DNA of 64,000 bases from Pontibacter sp. G13. Lineage in GTDB: Bacteria; Bacteroidota; Bacteroidia; J057. Numbering within the stretch: position 1 is the stretch's first letter; each line of letters opens with the position of its first letter. The stretch lies in the NCBI RefSeq assembly GCF_031851795.1, contig NZ_CP134696.1:5022001-5086000 (forward strand), in the 5' to 3' direction. The notes beneath the pieces are model-generated. The model was given only the letters and a program-made list of their open reading frames with translations, ran no database searches and was not told the DNA's origin. Made by a program: the position numbers and the translations under genes. Below, one piece after another: positions 47,016-57,007 of this stretch.

Positions 47016-47873
47016 CTACAGCGGCATTTCGACAGTCCCCATTTTTCCGTGTTGGTAATCGAGGATGGCCTGTCGGATCTGTTCAAGATCATTCATGACG
47101 AATGGCCCGTGGGAGGCAACAGGTTCATTAATTGGCAATCCCGCGAGGATCATCACATGGGTATCCTCCTGAGGACGGAATTTGATGGACGGACCTTGAG
47201 GGTCCACAAGCATCATATCCCCGATCTTCAATGGTCCACCCGGAGAAGCTATCGCAGATCCTCCTGCTACATAGAAAGCAGTTTCAAAGCCATCTGTCGC
47301 TTCAAAATCCCATTGCGATCCCGCTTCCAAGCGTACGTGAAGCAATTGGAGCGGAGAATAGGTATGAACAGGCGACGAGACACCTTGGTAGGTACCCGCG
47401 ATAATGCGCATCATGCCTGCCCCGGGTAATTGAACCAGCGGAAGCTCCATCGCTTCATACCCCTCAAATCCCGGATCTACAAACTTGTCCTTGGCTGGGA
47501 GATTCACCCAAATCTGAAACCCATTCATCACTCCCTCATCTCCGCCTGACAATTGCTCTGCATGAACAATTCCTTTGCCGGCAGTCATCCAATTGACATC
47601 TCCGGGTTTGATGATTTGTCGTTTGCCCAAGCTGTCGACATGCAATCCTTCTCCGTTGAGCAAGTAGGTCACCGTCTGAAATCCCGCATGGGGATGGGGC
47701 GGAACCAATGAGGTTTTTCCGTCGGGAGCTTCTTCTGGACCGAAATGATCCAACATAATAAAAGGCCCAACATGGCTGAATCCCATGGAGGGGAGGGGAC
47801 GCAGCACTTCCATCTCCTCGGAGACAGGGGTCTTTTGCGAATGAATGACCCGATAGGTAGTGGGTTCTGACAT
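47016..47873 (-). CDS. Pirin family protein
   Basis: The 285-residue bicupin has the pirin signature VGPFIMLDHFGPEEAP and VPPHPHAGFQTVTYLL (metal-binding histidines), followed by GDVNWMTAGKGIVHAEQ. Pirins act as quercetin dioxygenases or regulatory Fe proteins; which one applies is not visible. It is divergent from the histidine-kinase gene; 139-157 bp separate them. Confidence 0.95.
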   Translation of the reverse strand: MSEPTTYRVIHSQKTPVSEEMEVLRPLPSMGFSHVGPFIMLDHFGPEEAPDGKTSLVPPHPHAGFQTVTYLLNGEGLHVDSLGKRQIIKPGDVNWMTAGKGIVHAEQLSGGDEGVMNGFQIWVNLPAKDKFVDPGFEGYEAMELPLVQLPGAGMMRIIAGTYQGVSSPVHTYSPLQLLHVRLEAGSQWDFEATDGFETAFYVAGGSAIASPGGPLKIGDMMLVDPQGPSIKFRPQEDTHVMILAGLPINEPVASHGPFVMNDLEQIRQAILDYQHGKMGTVEMPL

Positions 47874-48030
47874 CTTTGTAGGTTTAAGTTGCCAAGTTAT
47901 TTAATGTTTAAACATCAATCAAGTGTAAAAGTTGCATGCCTATGGAAGAATATGCAACGAGGTGGTACCGTTGAAGGTCTTTTGCGTACCTTTAGCGCTA
48001 GGTGCGAAGTAGATGGAAACTGGTTGGCAC

Positions 48031-49884
48031 ATGAAACAATTTTGTAGGGTATTAGGAGTATTGCTCATCAGCTCATGGATGACATTGGCCATTGCGCAGG
48101 AAGCTCCCAACAACGACACGCAGGAAGCAGTCGCTCAACTCAATCAACTACAAGGCTGGTTGATGGAGGCACAGACGGAATTGCCCCACAATCCGTCCAA
48201 GGCTTTGTCTGCTGCAACCAAGGCATTGGGCCTCACCATCAAAATGGAAGTGGACTACGCCGAGAATCTCCCCGAAGGTGTGACCATGACGGAGATCACT
48301 CAGGCAGAAGTGCAGGCATTGTTGTTGGTGGGACAGGCCTATGAAGCCAAAGGGCAAACCAATGACGCTGCAAAAAAATATCGAAAAGCGCTTCGGACGG
48401 CCTCAAGGACCCTGTATGCGGATGGGGAAGCTGAAGCCCGAGATCGTCTAGATAACATAGGCAAAAAAGCGCCGCTGGATCTGAGACTGGAGGAATTTTT
48501 AACGGAAACTTTCGAAAAGACCAACCAAGCCCTCGCAGAAACTGAACGAGACATTTCATCCCCGGACTCCACCTACAAACCTAGAGTTGCCGCTTCGAGT
48601 CCCATCAAAGCGGAACGTGAAGAGTTACCTACCTACCAACCCTCCCAAAACATTGTAGAGACCATTCGCCAAAGTGCCGGAACTCAACCCACTCAATCCA
48701 ACCGAGAAATGGATGCGGCCAGATTGGCTAGTGAGACAGCTTTCGACGAAGCCCAGCTCGCTTTGGAGAGAGGGCGAATCAAAGAATACAAAAAGCAGAT
48801 CAATGACTTCCTCGTCAAGGAAGTCAAATACCAGGCCCTCATTGCCGAGGCCAAGGCGGAAGCGGTCAGTGACTCTCTCGAACGGGTGTCTCTCGCCCAG
48901 AAAATGGAACAAGAAGCAGAACTTGACCAGCAGTTTCGCCGATTCCTGTTTATCGTTTTGGCCTGTCTGGGAGCTATTGCCACGTTGCTATCCTTCCTGT
49001 TTGTGACCAAGCGAAAGGCCCACAAGGAAGTATCCCACGCCTACGATGAATTGGAAGATGCCCACCAACAACTGAAAACGGCCCAAACTCAATTGGTCTC
49101 GGCCGAGAAAATGGCTTCGCTGGGTCAATTGACCGCGGGAATTGCCCACGAAATCAACAACCCCATCAATTTTATTTCCGGAACCATCGAGCCGTTGAAA
49201 AATGATGTTTCGGACATGATCTCGTTGCTCAAGACCTATGAATTGATCATTGAGCGGGAAGAGCTCCGACACAAATTCGAGGATGCGATCAACCTCAAGC
49301 AAGAAATCGAACTGGATTACCTGTTGGAGGAAATAGAGGAATTGCTCGCCGGAATCGATGAGGGAGCAGGTCGTACGACCGAGATTGTCAAGGGGTTGAG
49401 GATTTTTGCTCGTCTAGACGAATCCGATCGAAAACGCTTCGATGTTCACAGTGGACTCGACTCTACACTTGCCTTGTTGAAAAGCAGTTTGGGACATATT
49501 GAAGTGATCAAGGATTATCAGGAGATTCCTGATATTGAGGGCTTCCCCGGCAAAATCAATCAAGTGTTCATGAATGTGCTTTCCAATGCCATTCAAGCGA
49601 TGCCGGAGGGAGGAACGATTGCTATTCGAACCCGGCGAACTGAAGAGGCGGTGACTGTCTCTATTCAGGACCAAGGAATGGGAATCCCCGAAGAGGTGAA
49701 GGATCGAATCTTTGAGCCGTTCTTCACGACCAAGGACGTAGGAGAAGGAACTGGACTCGGACTATCTATCTGCCACGGAATTATGGAGCAGCATGGAGGA
49801 AGTATCGACATCAAAAGCCAAATAGGGCAAGGGACTGAAGTAATCCTGACATTGCCTCTCCAGCAGGAGTTGGTCGCGGAATAA
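48031..49884 (+). CDS. Sensor histidine kinase with periplasmic TPR-like domain
   Basis: The start at 48031 (MKQFCRVLGVLLISSW) gives a signal peptide and a 617-residue protein; an ATG 18 bp earlier is also possible. A long extracytoplasmic helical domain (about 25-295), one transmembrane helix (about 304-322), a coiled coil, an H-box with H373 (AGIAHEINNPINF), and a HATPase_c domain with N-box NQVFMNVLSNAIQAM, G1 DQGMGIP, F FFTTKD and G2 GTGLGLSI follow. It lacks a receiver and no response regulator is near, so it is an orphan. Confidence 0.93.
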   Translation: MKQFCRVLGVLLISSWMTLAIAQEAPNNDTQEAVAQLNQLQGWLMEAQTELPHNPSKALSAATKALGLTIKMEVDYAENLPEGVTMTEITQAEVQALLLVGQAYEAKGQTNDAAKKYRKALRTASRTLYADGEAEARDRLDNIGKKAPLDLRLEEFLTETFEKTNQALAETERDISSPDSTYKPRVAASSPIKAEREELPTYQPSQNIVETIRQSAGTQPTQSNREMDAARLASETAFDEAQLALERGRIKEYKKQINDFLVKEVKYQALIAEAKAEAVSDSLERVSLAQKMEQEAELDQQFRRFLFIVLACLGAIATLLSFLFVTKRKAHKEVSHAYDELEDAHQQLKTAQTQLVSAEKMASLGQLTAGIAHEINNPINFISGTIEPLKNDVSDMISLLKTYELIIEREELRHKFEDAINLKQEIELDYLLEEIEELLAGIDEGAGRTTEIVKGLRIFARLDESDRKRFDVHSGLDSTLALLKSSLGHIEVIKDYQEIPDIEGFPGKINQVFMNVLSNAIQAMPEGGTIAIRTRRTEEAVTVSIQDQGMGIPEEVKDRIFEPFFTTKDVGEGTGLGLSICHGIMEQHGGSIDIKSQIGQGTEVILTLPLQQELVAE

Positions 49885-49994
49885 ATAGCACGAATTGCAA
49901 CAACTTAAGGGATTCAGTCGTCCTCTTATGCCAAAAGTTGGGTATCTTATTTCCCAATGCCCAAAGGCACTTCATTCATTCCCAAATTCATTCC

Positions 49995-50912
49995 ATGAAG
50001 TATATCAATCCTTTTGTTGCGCTTGGCCTAGATCCTTCCAAACAATCCGATCCTGAAACCCTCCGCAATTACCTCAAGGATCAGCGGAAGAGACTCCTCG
50101 CGCAATTTGAACTCATGGGAACGCCTGAAATCGAGTTGGGCGGAAAGGCAATGGATCGTTCTACCATATTGAATATGTTCGAGATGCTGGAAAATGAGGC
50201 TGTCAGGCCTTACCACGTTTCGATTTATGAGCATCCCAAACTATTGGCTTTTCTGGAGGACGCCTCCTTGGATCTGTACTATGAAGGTGACATCCATCAG
50301 GTGCAGTTGATGTCCCGGGATTTTCAGGCTTTTGTCGGACCTTATTTTGCCGCCCAATTCAACAAAAGGCTGTTCAATGCCTATCGCCAACATGATTGGG
50401 AAGAAGTTCAGATCCTTTGCACCCCCCCATTGAGTATTCCGGCCAAGGACCATGCAACGGCCTATCAGGACACGTATCGCCAAATTCACCATGAGCTCTC
50501 TGAATTGGAACAGTATGCCCAGCACTTAGAGCAAGGGGGAGGTCCTGATGCCAAAGTGCAGGCATTTTCTGACGAAATGCTCATTTCCACCCTCAACAAA
50601 CTTCCGGAGTACTTCCATGGAGTCAAGGAAAAGTACGCACTGGGATTGGAGCGACTTGCACTTGCCTTACACAATGAACACCGCCGTGTGGAACTGGCAA
50701 TCGTGGTCCTCAAGCAAGCGATGAAGCTAGATCTGACACCTGCGACCCGGGAAAGACTCAAGTATCTATTGGATCAGTTGGTGGAAATGGCACCCGCAGA
50801 AGCGATCCTTGAAAATTTGACGGGAAGAAGTGGAGATGGGAAGAATAACAAATGGGTTTGGGCGGTAGGAGTAGGAGCGGCCATATTCATTATTATTCGC
50901 TGGTTGCTCTAG
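49995..50912 (+). CDS. Uncharacterised tail-anchored protein with J-domain-like N-terminus
   Basis: The ATG at 49995 (MKYINPFVALGLDPSKQ) is preferred; 19 upstream codons look non-coding. The 305-residue protein begins with NPFxALGLDPS and then basic helices, similar in outline to DnaJ-like starts but no HPD is seen. A mostly helical middle ends in a single C-terminal membrane helix (WVWAVGVGAAIFIIIRWLL). The family is not recognised. It follows the histidine kinase by 110 bp on the same strand. Confidence 0.65.
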   Translation: MKYINPFVALGLDPSKQSDPETLRNYLKDQRKRLLAQFELMGTPEIELGGKAMDRSTILNMFEMLENEAVRPYHVSIYEHPKLLAFLEDASLDLYYEGDIHQVQLMSRDFQAFVGPYFAAQFNKRLFNAYRQHDWEEVQILCTPPLSIPAKDHATAYQDTYRQIHHELSELEQYAQHLEQGGGPDAKVQAFSDEMLISTLNKLPEYFHGVKEKYALGLERLALALHNEHRRVELAIVVLKQAMKLDLTPATRERLKYLLDQLVEMAPAEAILENLTGRSGDGKNNKWVWAVGVGAAIFIIIRWLL

Positions 50913-50990
50913 TCAGTGGTCCAATGTCCAGAGCGACCTTACACCCTCGCAATATTTTGTGATCAATCGGAATGAATTGATAAAGTCCGA

Positions 50991-51034
50991 ACAAGGCCCA
51001 GATCTACCACGGATCTGGGCCTTGTGGTTTGTTT
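50991..51034 (+). terminator. Terminator of the 49995-50912 gene
   Basis: A 14-bp stem acaaggcccagatc / gatctgggccttgt is followed by GGTTTGTTTT. The rest of the gap to 51369 is AT-rich with no clear feature. Confidence 0.75.
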
Positions 51035-51369
51035 TGGTGTGAAATATCCACGATTTGCGATTGTGGGATTCCGGATTTCGCCTTTTGTCAAATATCTTTT
51101 ACAAATAAAATCCCATATTTTCAAATATTTGAAGCTCGTTATCATACAAACGATCGGCAGCCAACATTTTTCTGTAGTCGAATTTTCTACTTAATTCAAG
51201 TAAGCAAATACGAATATCGACTTCCTCACCTAACGAATATCAAGCTACCCGTTCCGAGGTAGATGATTCCCTTTTTCATCTGTTTCCAAGCTCTAGGCAA
51301 TGTTTTTCGATGGGAATTATTCCCTTAGGAGCCGCATGCCCAAGAGGTAGGATTGTAAGAAGCGTGATT

Positions 51370-51750
51370 ATGCAGGTAGAGTTGAGTGGGTCCAAATCCG
51401 TTTTGCTGTTGTTGATTGTGATGGTTGCCTTGACGGCTCGTATGGTGTTCCCTGCGGCTGGATATGGTCAACAAATTCACGAAGCGGAGATGGCTGAGTC
51501 GGGACATTTGAAATATGAGATGGAGATCGGTCCATCGGAGGTGAGCTTGACCTTTCATCCTGTCGGCAAGCACGCTTTGAAGATGACGGTCAAGAAGGTG
51601 GGAGGAAAGCAATATTACCAGCGGACTTGGGATCGTCCGGAAGCGCTGGAAACATCGAACATCAATCTAGACATGTTGCCCCTCGGGGTATACGTTGTGA
51701 AGGCCCAGTGCGGCAACGCCAAGATGGCTCGTGTCTTTGTCAAAAAATAG
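51370..51750 (+). CDS. Small exported protein with T9SS-like C-terminal tail
   Basis: From 51370 the 126-residue protein has a signal peptide (SKSVLLLLIVMVALTARM, about 8-25) and a short domain ending in MLPLGVYVVKAQCGNAKM and ARVFVKK, which resembles the final strands of type IX sorting domains without the usual YPNP start. It may be a minimal T9SS cargo or a truncated one. Function unknown. An upstream ATG at 51310 is less likely. Confidence 0.6.
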   Translation: MQVELSGSKSVLLLLIVMVALTARMVFPAAGYGQQIHEAEMAESGHLKYEMEIGPSEVSLTFHPVGKHALKMTVKKVGGKQYYQRTWDRPEALETSNINLDMLPLGVYVVKAQCGNAKMARVFVKK

Positions 51751-51855
51751 AAGGATCGTATTCGCTCAATCGAGGTCATTGAAGACGAGATTCGATCACA
51801 CAAGAAAACCCCAAATCAAGTTCCATTGAGGAATTTGAAGTTCTTTGCACCGCAC

Positions 51856-51906
51856 GAGCCTGTCTCCCAAGCCGAAAGGTACGGGATGGCAGGTTTTTCT
51901 TTTTGC
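51856..51906 (+). terminator. Probable terminator
   Basis: CCTG..TCCC pairs with GGGA..CAGG across a 14-base loop, followed by TTTTTCTTTTT. About 105 bp after the small exported protein. The remainder of 51751-52062 holds nothing I can support. Confidence 0.5.
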
Positions 51907-52062
51907 GAAATTAGGGGCATTTCAGGGGGCCGTTTGGACCGATGGTGAGATTATTTCTACCAAATGTCCAGTTCTGCATTGGACAAATGGCGCATACGGC
52001 ATACATTTTGAAGTATCCGAATTCCATTTCCCTCTTGTTCTACTGTCATAACTTTGTCAGCC

Positions 52063-53277
52063 ATGCAAGCTGAATCCAAATCTACTGAGCATATCGAAGA
52101 CATTCTCCACAAAATCGAGTCCAAGGAACGCTCGCAATCTCGCAAGCGCTGGCTGTTCGTGTTCCTTGTGCTGGGATTCCTCGGAGTTGGTGCCATGACC
52201 GTTCGGGCACTCGCTGGAGAGGATCAGACTCAGCTTCCCCAATTTGCTTTTGACAGTCTGGATGAAACCTCCGTGACCAAACGGTTCGAAAAGGATTCTA
52301 CCCCTATCCTCGTCCACCATCAGTTGTTGGGCTGGGATACCATTCGATCTATTGACGAATACCTATTGCTGAAAAAGATGTCCTCCATCCTTCAGGAAGA
52401 TGAGATCAATGAAGAAGAATGGGACATCGAGCATGAGGCTCCACTCGTAACAGCTCCATCATTCTCTCCCTATGCGGTGGATGTGGAAGGGGATCGTCGC
52501 GCGGGTGAATCATTGGTTTTCACCATCGAGAATTTTGATCCGGGTGTCAAGTATACCTTGGATTTTGGCAATGGCGTGACCAAGCTCGTCAAATCTAGAA
52601 CGCTGTATACTTACCCGCTGCCCGGCCGATTTATGATGAAGTTGGTGGCCTTGGAAAAAGACGGAAACCAACGCATTTATCGCAAAGACTTCATCGTCGC
52701 TCCGAGCCATGAGGAACTCGCCACTAGCGAAACCTTCCAAGGACGCAAAGCTCAAGAGTTTTCTGCAGATTCAGATAGCTGGGCTGGATTTCCAAATGCA
52801 CAAGTAGAAGGTCAGACGCCGAGATCTATGTCCGAAGAGGATCTCGCGATTCAAGATCTTCAAGAGCTTCAACAACCTACCATTGTAGACTTGAATAAAA
52901 ACGACCAAGGAAATGGACCTCAGGCCGTCGCTCAACCTCAACGGTTGGAAAAGGAATATGGCAAGCCGATGTATGCCGTAGAGATTCCGCCTTCTTTTCA
53001 GGGAGGGGTGAAAGCGCTGAACAAGTACATTCGCCAAAATCTGAATTATCCTGAAGATGCCCGTTCTCAATATGTGGAGGGCAAAGTGGTTGTTCAGTTT
53101 GTAGTGCATCAAGATGGATCAGTGAGCGATTTCAAGATCATCAAGGGAATCGGAAGTGGATGCGACCAGGAGGCTGTACGAGTGTTGAAAGGGATGCCCA
53201 ATTGGGTTCCGGGCATCGAAAATGGCCGTGCAGTACCTGCGTATTATGTACTACCCATCACTTTCAAGTTGATGTAG
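52063..53277 (+). CDS. Energy transducer TonB-type protein, paralogue 1
   Basis: From the ATG at 52063 the 404-residue protein has a basic N-terminus (EDILHKIESKERSQSRKRW), a membrane helix (LFVFLVLGFLGVGAMTVRA), a PKD-like domain (about 135-225: GESLVFTIENF, YTLDFGNGVTK), a linker, then a C-terminal TonB domain (about 305-404: VEGKVVVQFVVHQDGSVSDF, AVRVLKGMPNWVPGIENG). TonB proteins pass inner-membrane energy to outer-membrane receptors. No ExbB/ExbD lies in this window. It heads a run of three related genes. Confidence 0.92.
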   Translation: MQAESKSTEHIEDILHKIESKERSQSRKRWLFVFLVLGFLGVGAMTVRALAGEDQTQLPQFAFDSLDETSVTKRFEKDSTPILVHHQLLGWDTIRSIDEYLLLKKMSSILQEDEINEEEWDIEHEAPLVTAPSFSPYAVDVEGDRRAGESLVFTIENFDPGVKYTLDFGNGVTKLVKSRTLYTYPLPGRFMMKLVALEKDGNQRIYRKDFIVAPSHEELATSETFQGRKAQEFSADSDSWAGFPNAQVEGQTPRSMSEEDLAIQDLQELQQPTIVDLNKNDQGNGPQAVAQPQRLEKEYGKPMYAVEIPPSFQGGVKALNKYIRQNLNYPEDARSQYVEGKVVVQFVVHQDGSVSDFKIIKGIGSGCDQEAVRVLKGMPNWVPGIENGRAVPAYYVLPITFKLM

Positions 53278-53290
53278 GATTTCGGATATG

Positions 53291-53338
53291 CCAAAAAAAA
53301 CGGCGGTTTGGGAAGCTCCCAAACCGCCGTTTTTTTTG
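53291..53338. terminator. Bidirectional terminator after TonB paralogue 1
   Basis: AACGGCGGTTTGGG pairs with CCCAAACCGCCGTT around AAGCT, with long A and T runs outside the stem. Confidence 0.9.
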
Positions 53339-53488
53339 GCAGGTCACAAGGGGATTTTGGCGGTTCGTCTTTGGAAAGTCTATTGGCGCGATTTTCGGAA
53401 TTTTTTGGCATAGGTTTTTGTTGGTATGTCATGTATTTCCCTTTTGAAAGTAGCTTCGGCTCTTGTGTAGGAACCTAATTCGCATCGT

Positions 53489-54142
53489 ATGCCTAACCAA
53501 AACCCACCGCTTGATCACATTGACTCTTACCTCGAAAAACTCGAAGCCCAAGAGAAGAAGAGTCGCCGAAATCGATTTTTGCTCCTGACTACCCTAGCTG
53601 TTGCCGCACTCGGTGGAGCAGGGATGTACACGACACAAGGTTGGAAAAAAATTGCCTTTCCCGAGCCTCCCAAGCCCATACAGGTGATGCATTTCGATAG
53701 TGTCCAACCTGATTATGTTCCACAGATGCTTGCAGGTGACCCACGCGGGTTCGTTGTCACCCATGAATTGGTGGAAATGCCTGATACGATTAAGACGCAA
53801 CAGGCCTTCTTCGATTTTCAGAACAAGATCGACATGGTCAAGATTTCCATGGAGGAGTTTGCAGAGGCTCAATCTGACACCATTCCAGCATTCAAGGTCA
53901 AAGTATCAGGGAAGAAACAGGTCCGTTCCACCCTGACTTATACCATCGAAAATTACCAGCCAGAATTTGATCTGACCTTGGATTTCGGCAATGGAGTGAT
54001 CAGAAAACCAAGTGGTGAATCCTATTCATATCGCTACCCAAAGCCCGGGCATTTCGACATGCATTTGATTTTGAATCATGGAGATTCTACCGAGATAATT
54101 GAAACGCTGAAGTACGAGATCAAAGCTAAACAGGACACCTGA
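53489..54142 (+). CDS. TonB-paralogue without the C-terminal TonB domain
   Basis: The 217-residue protein has the same N-terminus (HIDSYLEKLEAQEKKSRRNR), membrane helix (FLLLTTLAVAALGGAGM) and PKD-like domain (TLTYTIENYQPEFDLTLDFG) as its neighbours, then stops right after that domain. The TonB domain is wholly missing. The stop is followed by a proper terminator, so the short form is probably real and not a frameshift. It may act as a partner or regulator of the two full-length proteins. Confidence 0.85.
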   Translation: MPNQNPPLDHIDSYLEKLEAQEKKSRRNRFLLLTTLAVAALGGAGMYTTQGWKKIAFPEPPKPIQVMHFDSVQPDYVPQMLAGDPRGFVVTHELVEMPDTIKTQQAFFDFQNKIDMVKISMEEFAEAQSDTIPAFKVKVSGKKQVRSTLTYTIENYQPEFDLTLDFGNGVIRKPSGESYSYRYPKPGHFDMHLILNHGDSTEIIETLKYEIKAKQDT

Positions 54143-54167
54143 TCCCGAGAGAAATACTCCCAATAAT

Positions 54168-54211
54168 GCCAGCTCTTCCATAGGTCCAGATGGGAGAGCT
54201 GGTTTGCTTTT
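54168..54211 (+). terminator. Terminator after the short TonB paralogue
   Basis: CCAGCTCT-TCC / GGGAGAGCTGG stem followed by TTTGCTTTTT. The following gap to 54710 is AT-rich with no supported gene. Confidence 0.7.
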
Positions 54212-54710
54212 TGCGAATAGATGGATATTTTCTGTTTTCAAATAGTAGATCGAATGTCTCAAAGTAGATCTCACATCAGCTAAAGAGTGGCTTGAAAATG
54301 AGCAGTTTGACCAAATGCGAATAAAGCCACAAAGAGTTCGATTTTTGAAAAATTTATAGCTTGAAGAAATTATTTGACAGATAGTTTAAATAGGATTCAT
54401 ATTTAGTACTAAATCATTAATGTTTGTCGATCAGTCAAAATCCGAATGGTCGCCACAATCTACCAAACGATATACGGTTTTAGCCATTCGCACAAATAGG
54501 CCCTGCAACCCTCGATTGAGTTATTACTTTTATTCTATCAATTCATTCGGGGGGTCCCAAACAAACGGGCTCGACACTATCCAGGAGGTCATGAGTCTGA
54601 TCTAGAAATCCCCGAGTCGCCCAGCCAAATGCCATTTATGACATCTTCCCGCTTGTCGCCCAAGCGGGGCTGGACCTTTCAGTTTGACCACAAGCAAATT
54701 TGTCGAAGTA

Positions 54711-55979
54711 ATGCCTGCAAAAGATCCCAACAACCACCGGCTGGACGATTACCTCAGCCGGATTGAACAAAGAGAACAAGCTTCCCGCCGCCGTAACGGA
54801 TTGATCGCATTGATCGTCGTTTTGGCTTCCTCTGGAGTTGGATTCTCTGTGTACAAAGCTTTCAATTCAGGTCCTTCTCAATTGAGTAGCTACACCGTAG
54901 CAGACCTGACCTACCCTCGCATTGATTCTATCTTCGCTGCCTCTGAAGAACCGATCGTCGTCTATCACCCTGCGATTGGTGCGGATACCATCAGCTCCCG
55001 TGATGAGTATTCCGAACTCTTGAATATCCTCACCTTGATCGAGGATACGCAAAACTCTCCCGAAAACACCATCACTACAGGTGATTTGGCGGAAGGAGAA
55101 ACTGAAGAAGCTGCTCCTGCACTTCCTCGCCCATTCCTCGATATCGAAGGAGACCGCAAAGCTGACAAAGAACTCAAGTTCACGATTGAAAACTACTCGT
55201 CAGAAATTTCCTACATGTTGGACTTCGGCAATGGCTACCGCAAGCGTGTGCGCAAAACCACGACGTATGAGTACCCATCCGACGGTCGATTCAACATCCG
55301 CCTGATCGCTTCTCAAGGTGAAGCTTCAGCTGTCTACACCAAGCGCGTCTCTATCGCTCCTAAGACTGCTTCCGCTGAGGAATTGCAGAACTTGGCTGCC
55401 GAGGATCAAGTGGTCAACCAGCAGATCGAAGAGCAAGTTGCAGCTCAGGAAGCACGTATGCCTGCTGCTGATGCTGTAGCAGAAAACAACGAATCGACTG
55501 ATGAGCCAGGTGTTGCAGATGCACAACCTGAAGCTCCAGCAGAGGAATTGATCGCCGAAGCTGCACCCGTAAACAATGTGCCAGACCCGGTAACCAACAA
55601 CTCTCCAAGCTTGCCAGCCGCCGAAACGGCTGATCCTCCTAAGTCTACTCCTGCTGTCGTAAAGCCGATGGTAACTGCAGACTTGCTGCCTGAGTATCCA
55701 GGAGGAACACGCGCCTTGGCTCGATTCTTCCGTCGCCACTACCGCTACCCATCCAAAGCGCGTGCTGCGAATGTGGAAGGAACTGTCTACGTACGTTTTG
55801 TGGTAAATGCTGATGGTAGCTTGACCGATTACAAAATCCTCCGCGGAATCGGACACGGGTGTGATGAAGAGGCCCTGCGTCTCGTGAAGATGATGCCAAA
55901 GTGGATCCCCGGTGAGCAAGACGGAGCAGCTGTTCCTGTCTACAAAACCATCCCAGTAAGTTTCAAACTTACCAACTAA
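54711..55979 (+). CDS. Energy transducer TonB-type protein, paralogue 3
   Basis: The ATG at 54711 (MPAKDPNNHRLDDYLSRIEQ) aligns with the start of the middle paralogue (MPNQNPPLDHIDSYLEKLEA), which decides the start; an earlier TTG is not needed. The 422-residue protein has a membrane helix (LIALIVVLASSGVGFSVYKA), a PKD-like domain (FTIENYSSEISYMLDFGNGY), a long Ala/Glu/Pro-rich linker (about 235-320) suited to spanning the periplasm, and a TonB C-terminal domain (VEGTVYVRFVVNADGSLTDY, ALRLVKMMPKWIPGEQDG). Confidence 0.93.
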   Translation: MPAKDPNNHRLDDYLSRIEQREQASRRRNGLIALIVVLASSGVGFSVYKAFNSGPSQLSSYTVADLTYPRIDSIFAASEEPIVVYHPAIGADTISSRDEYSELLNILTLIEDTQNSPENTITTGDLAEGETEEAAPALPRPFLDIEGDRKADKELKFTIENYSSEISYMLDFGNGYRKRVRKTTTYEYPSDGRFNIRLIASQGEASAVYTKRVSIAPKTASAEELQNLAAEDQVVNQQIEEQVAAQEARMPAADAVAENNESTDEPGVADAQPEAPAEELIAEAAPVNNVPDPVTNNSPSLPAAETADPPKSTPAVVKPMVTADLLPEYPGGTRALARFFRRHYRYPSKARAANVEGTVYVRFVVNADGSLTDYKILRGIGHGCDEEALRLVKMMPKWIPGEQDGAAVPVYKTIPVSFKLTN

Positions 55980-56002
55980 GCCTTAGACCAACCTGATGAA
56001 TA

Positions 56003-56036
56003 GATCGCTCATCCATTACGGATGGGCGATTTTTGT
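56003..56036 (+). terminator. Terminator of TonB paralogue 3
   Basis: TCGCTCATCC pairs with GGATGGGCGA around ATTAC, followed by TTTTTGTTTGTT. Confidence 0.8.
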
Positions 56037-56051
56037 TTGTTCAGTAGGTTG

Positions 56052-56813
56052 TTAAAGAGGCCATCTGGAGGATTGGGTAGGAATGCCTTTGATGAAAAAT
56101 CCGCCTCCGCCAGAGAGTGAAACCATCTGCTCAGGTTTGTCCACCAAAAACTGATCAATCGCCTCTGTTGCGCCCGGACACGTGGTGAATCCGTAATCGT
56201 CGCACACAAGTACAGCCCCAGGTACAAGCCGATCATAGAAAAACGCAATACTGTCAAGCGTCGGCTGAAATAGGTCCACGTCGATATGGACAAAACAGAA
56301 TTGACGATCTGAAACCTCCTCGAATCGATCCGGAATCCACCCTTTTAGACATTCCTTATTGGGCCACTGAGATAGATTGGCAGAAACTTGATCCACGCTG
56401 CAGCTGAGTTCCCCGCCTTGCCAATGTTCCCCATCCGAATCTCCCGGTTTCGATAGCCCTTCGAAGGAATCAAACAGGAAATGCATGCGATCGGGAAACT
56501 GCGAATGCGCATTGCTATGGCAAATGAGCCAACTAGCCGCGCCCCGGTACACCCCGCATTCGGCGGTATCTCCGGGAAGATGCCCCACCAATCTTGTCAA
56601 TTGAGCGATCATCCATCTACGGTCTGCATTCCAATCCGCTGATTCATCAAACAGTTCCAGAAAGTCCCCAAATTCATCCTGATCCCACCACGCCATCTGT
56701 GGCCACTTGAACTTATACTGAGGAGCCAATTGGTTCCCGATTTTCGTGAGCAATTTGAATTGTATGGCGGGCCGATTTTTGAGGTAGTGGGCCATTCGTT
56801 GAAAAGGATTCAT
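56052..56813 (-). CDS. TylF/MycF family SAM-dependent O-methyltransferase
   Basis: The 253-residue protein has TAECGVYRGAASWLI (SAM motif), LFDSFEGLSKPG, HIDVDLFQPTLDSIAFFYDR (metal-binding aspartates) and VLVCDDYGF, the pattern of TylF-type sugar O-methyltransferases. It probably methylates a sugar or polyketide hydroxyl. It is isolated from other sugar genes and convergent with TonB paralogue 3, so its substrate is not evident. Confidence 0.92.
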   Translation of the reverse strand: MNPFQRMAHYLKNRPAIQFKLLTKIGNQLAPQYKFKWPQMAWWDQDEFGDFLELFDESADWNADRRWMIAQLTRLVGHLPGDTAECGVYRGAASWLICHSNAHSQFPDRMHFLFDSFEGLSKPGDSDGEHWQGGELSCSVDQVSANLSQWPNKECLKGWIPDRFEEVSDRQFCFVHIDVDLFQPTLDSIAFFYDRLVPGAVLVCDDYGFTTCPGATEAIDQFLVDKPEQMVSLSGGGGFFIKGIPTQSSRWPL

Positions 56814-57007
56814 GGAAATGTATTGGGCAGATGGACGAAAGGATGGGCACCGAACCGCCTAATCCTGCTGAAAGATACCACCCTTCTGGGAAAATGCCGG
56901 AATGGTGCTATGTTCGAGCAAGGTTTTGTGGGAAGCTGCTCATCAAATGGGACTACATGCAATCGTGGCCATCGGATTGCGATCTCACACACAAAAGAAA
57001 AGGGTCT

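Noticed and set aside
52049-52056. TAACTTTG as a Bacteroidota -7 promoter element for TonB paralogue 1
   Set aside because: It ends 7 bp before the ATG and no TTG lies at the expected upstream distance.
54420-54605. Small plus-strand frame of 61 codons in the gap before TonB paralogue 3
   Set aside because: No recognisable domain, AT-rich surroundings and no ribosome-binding support.
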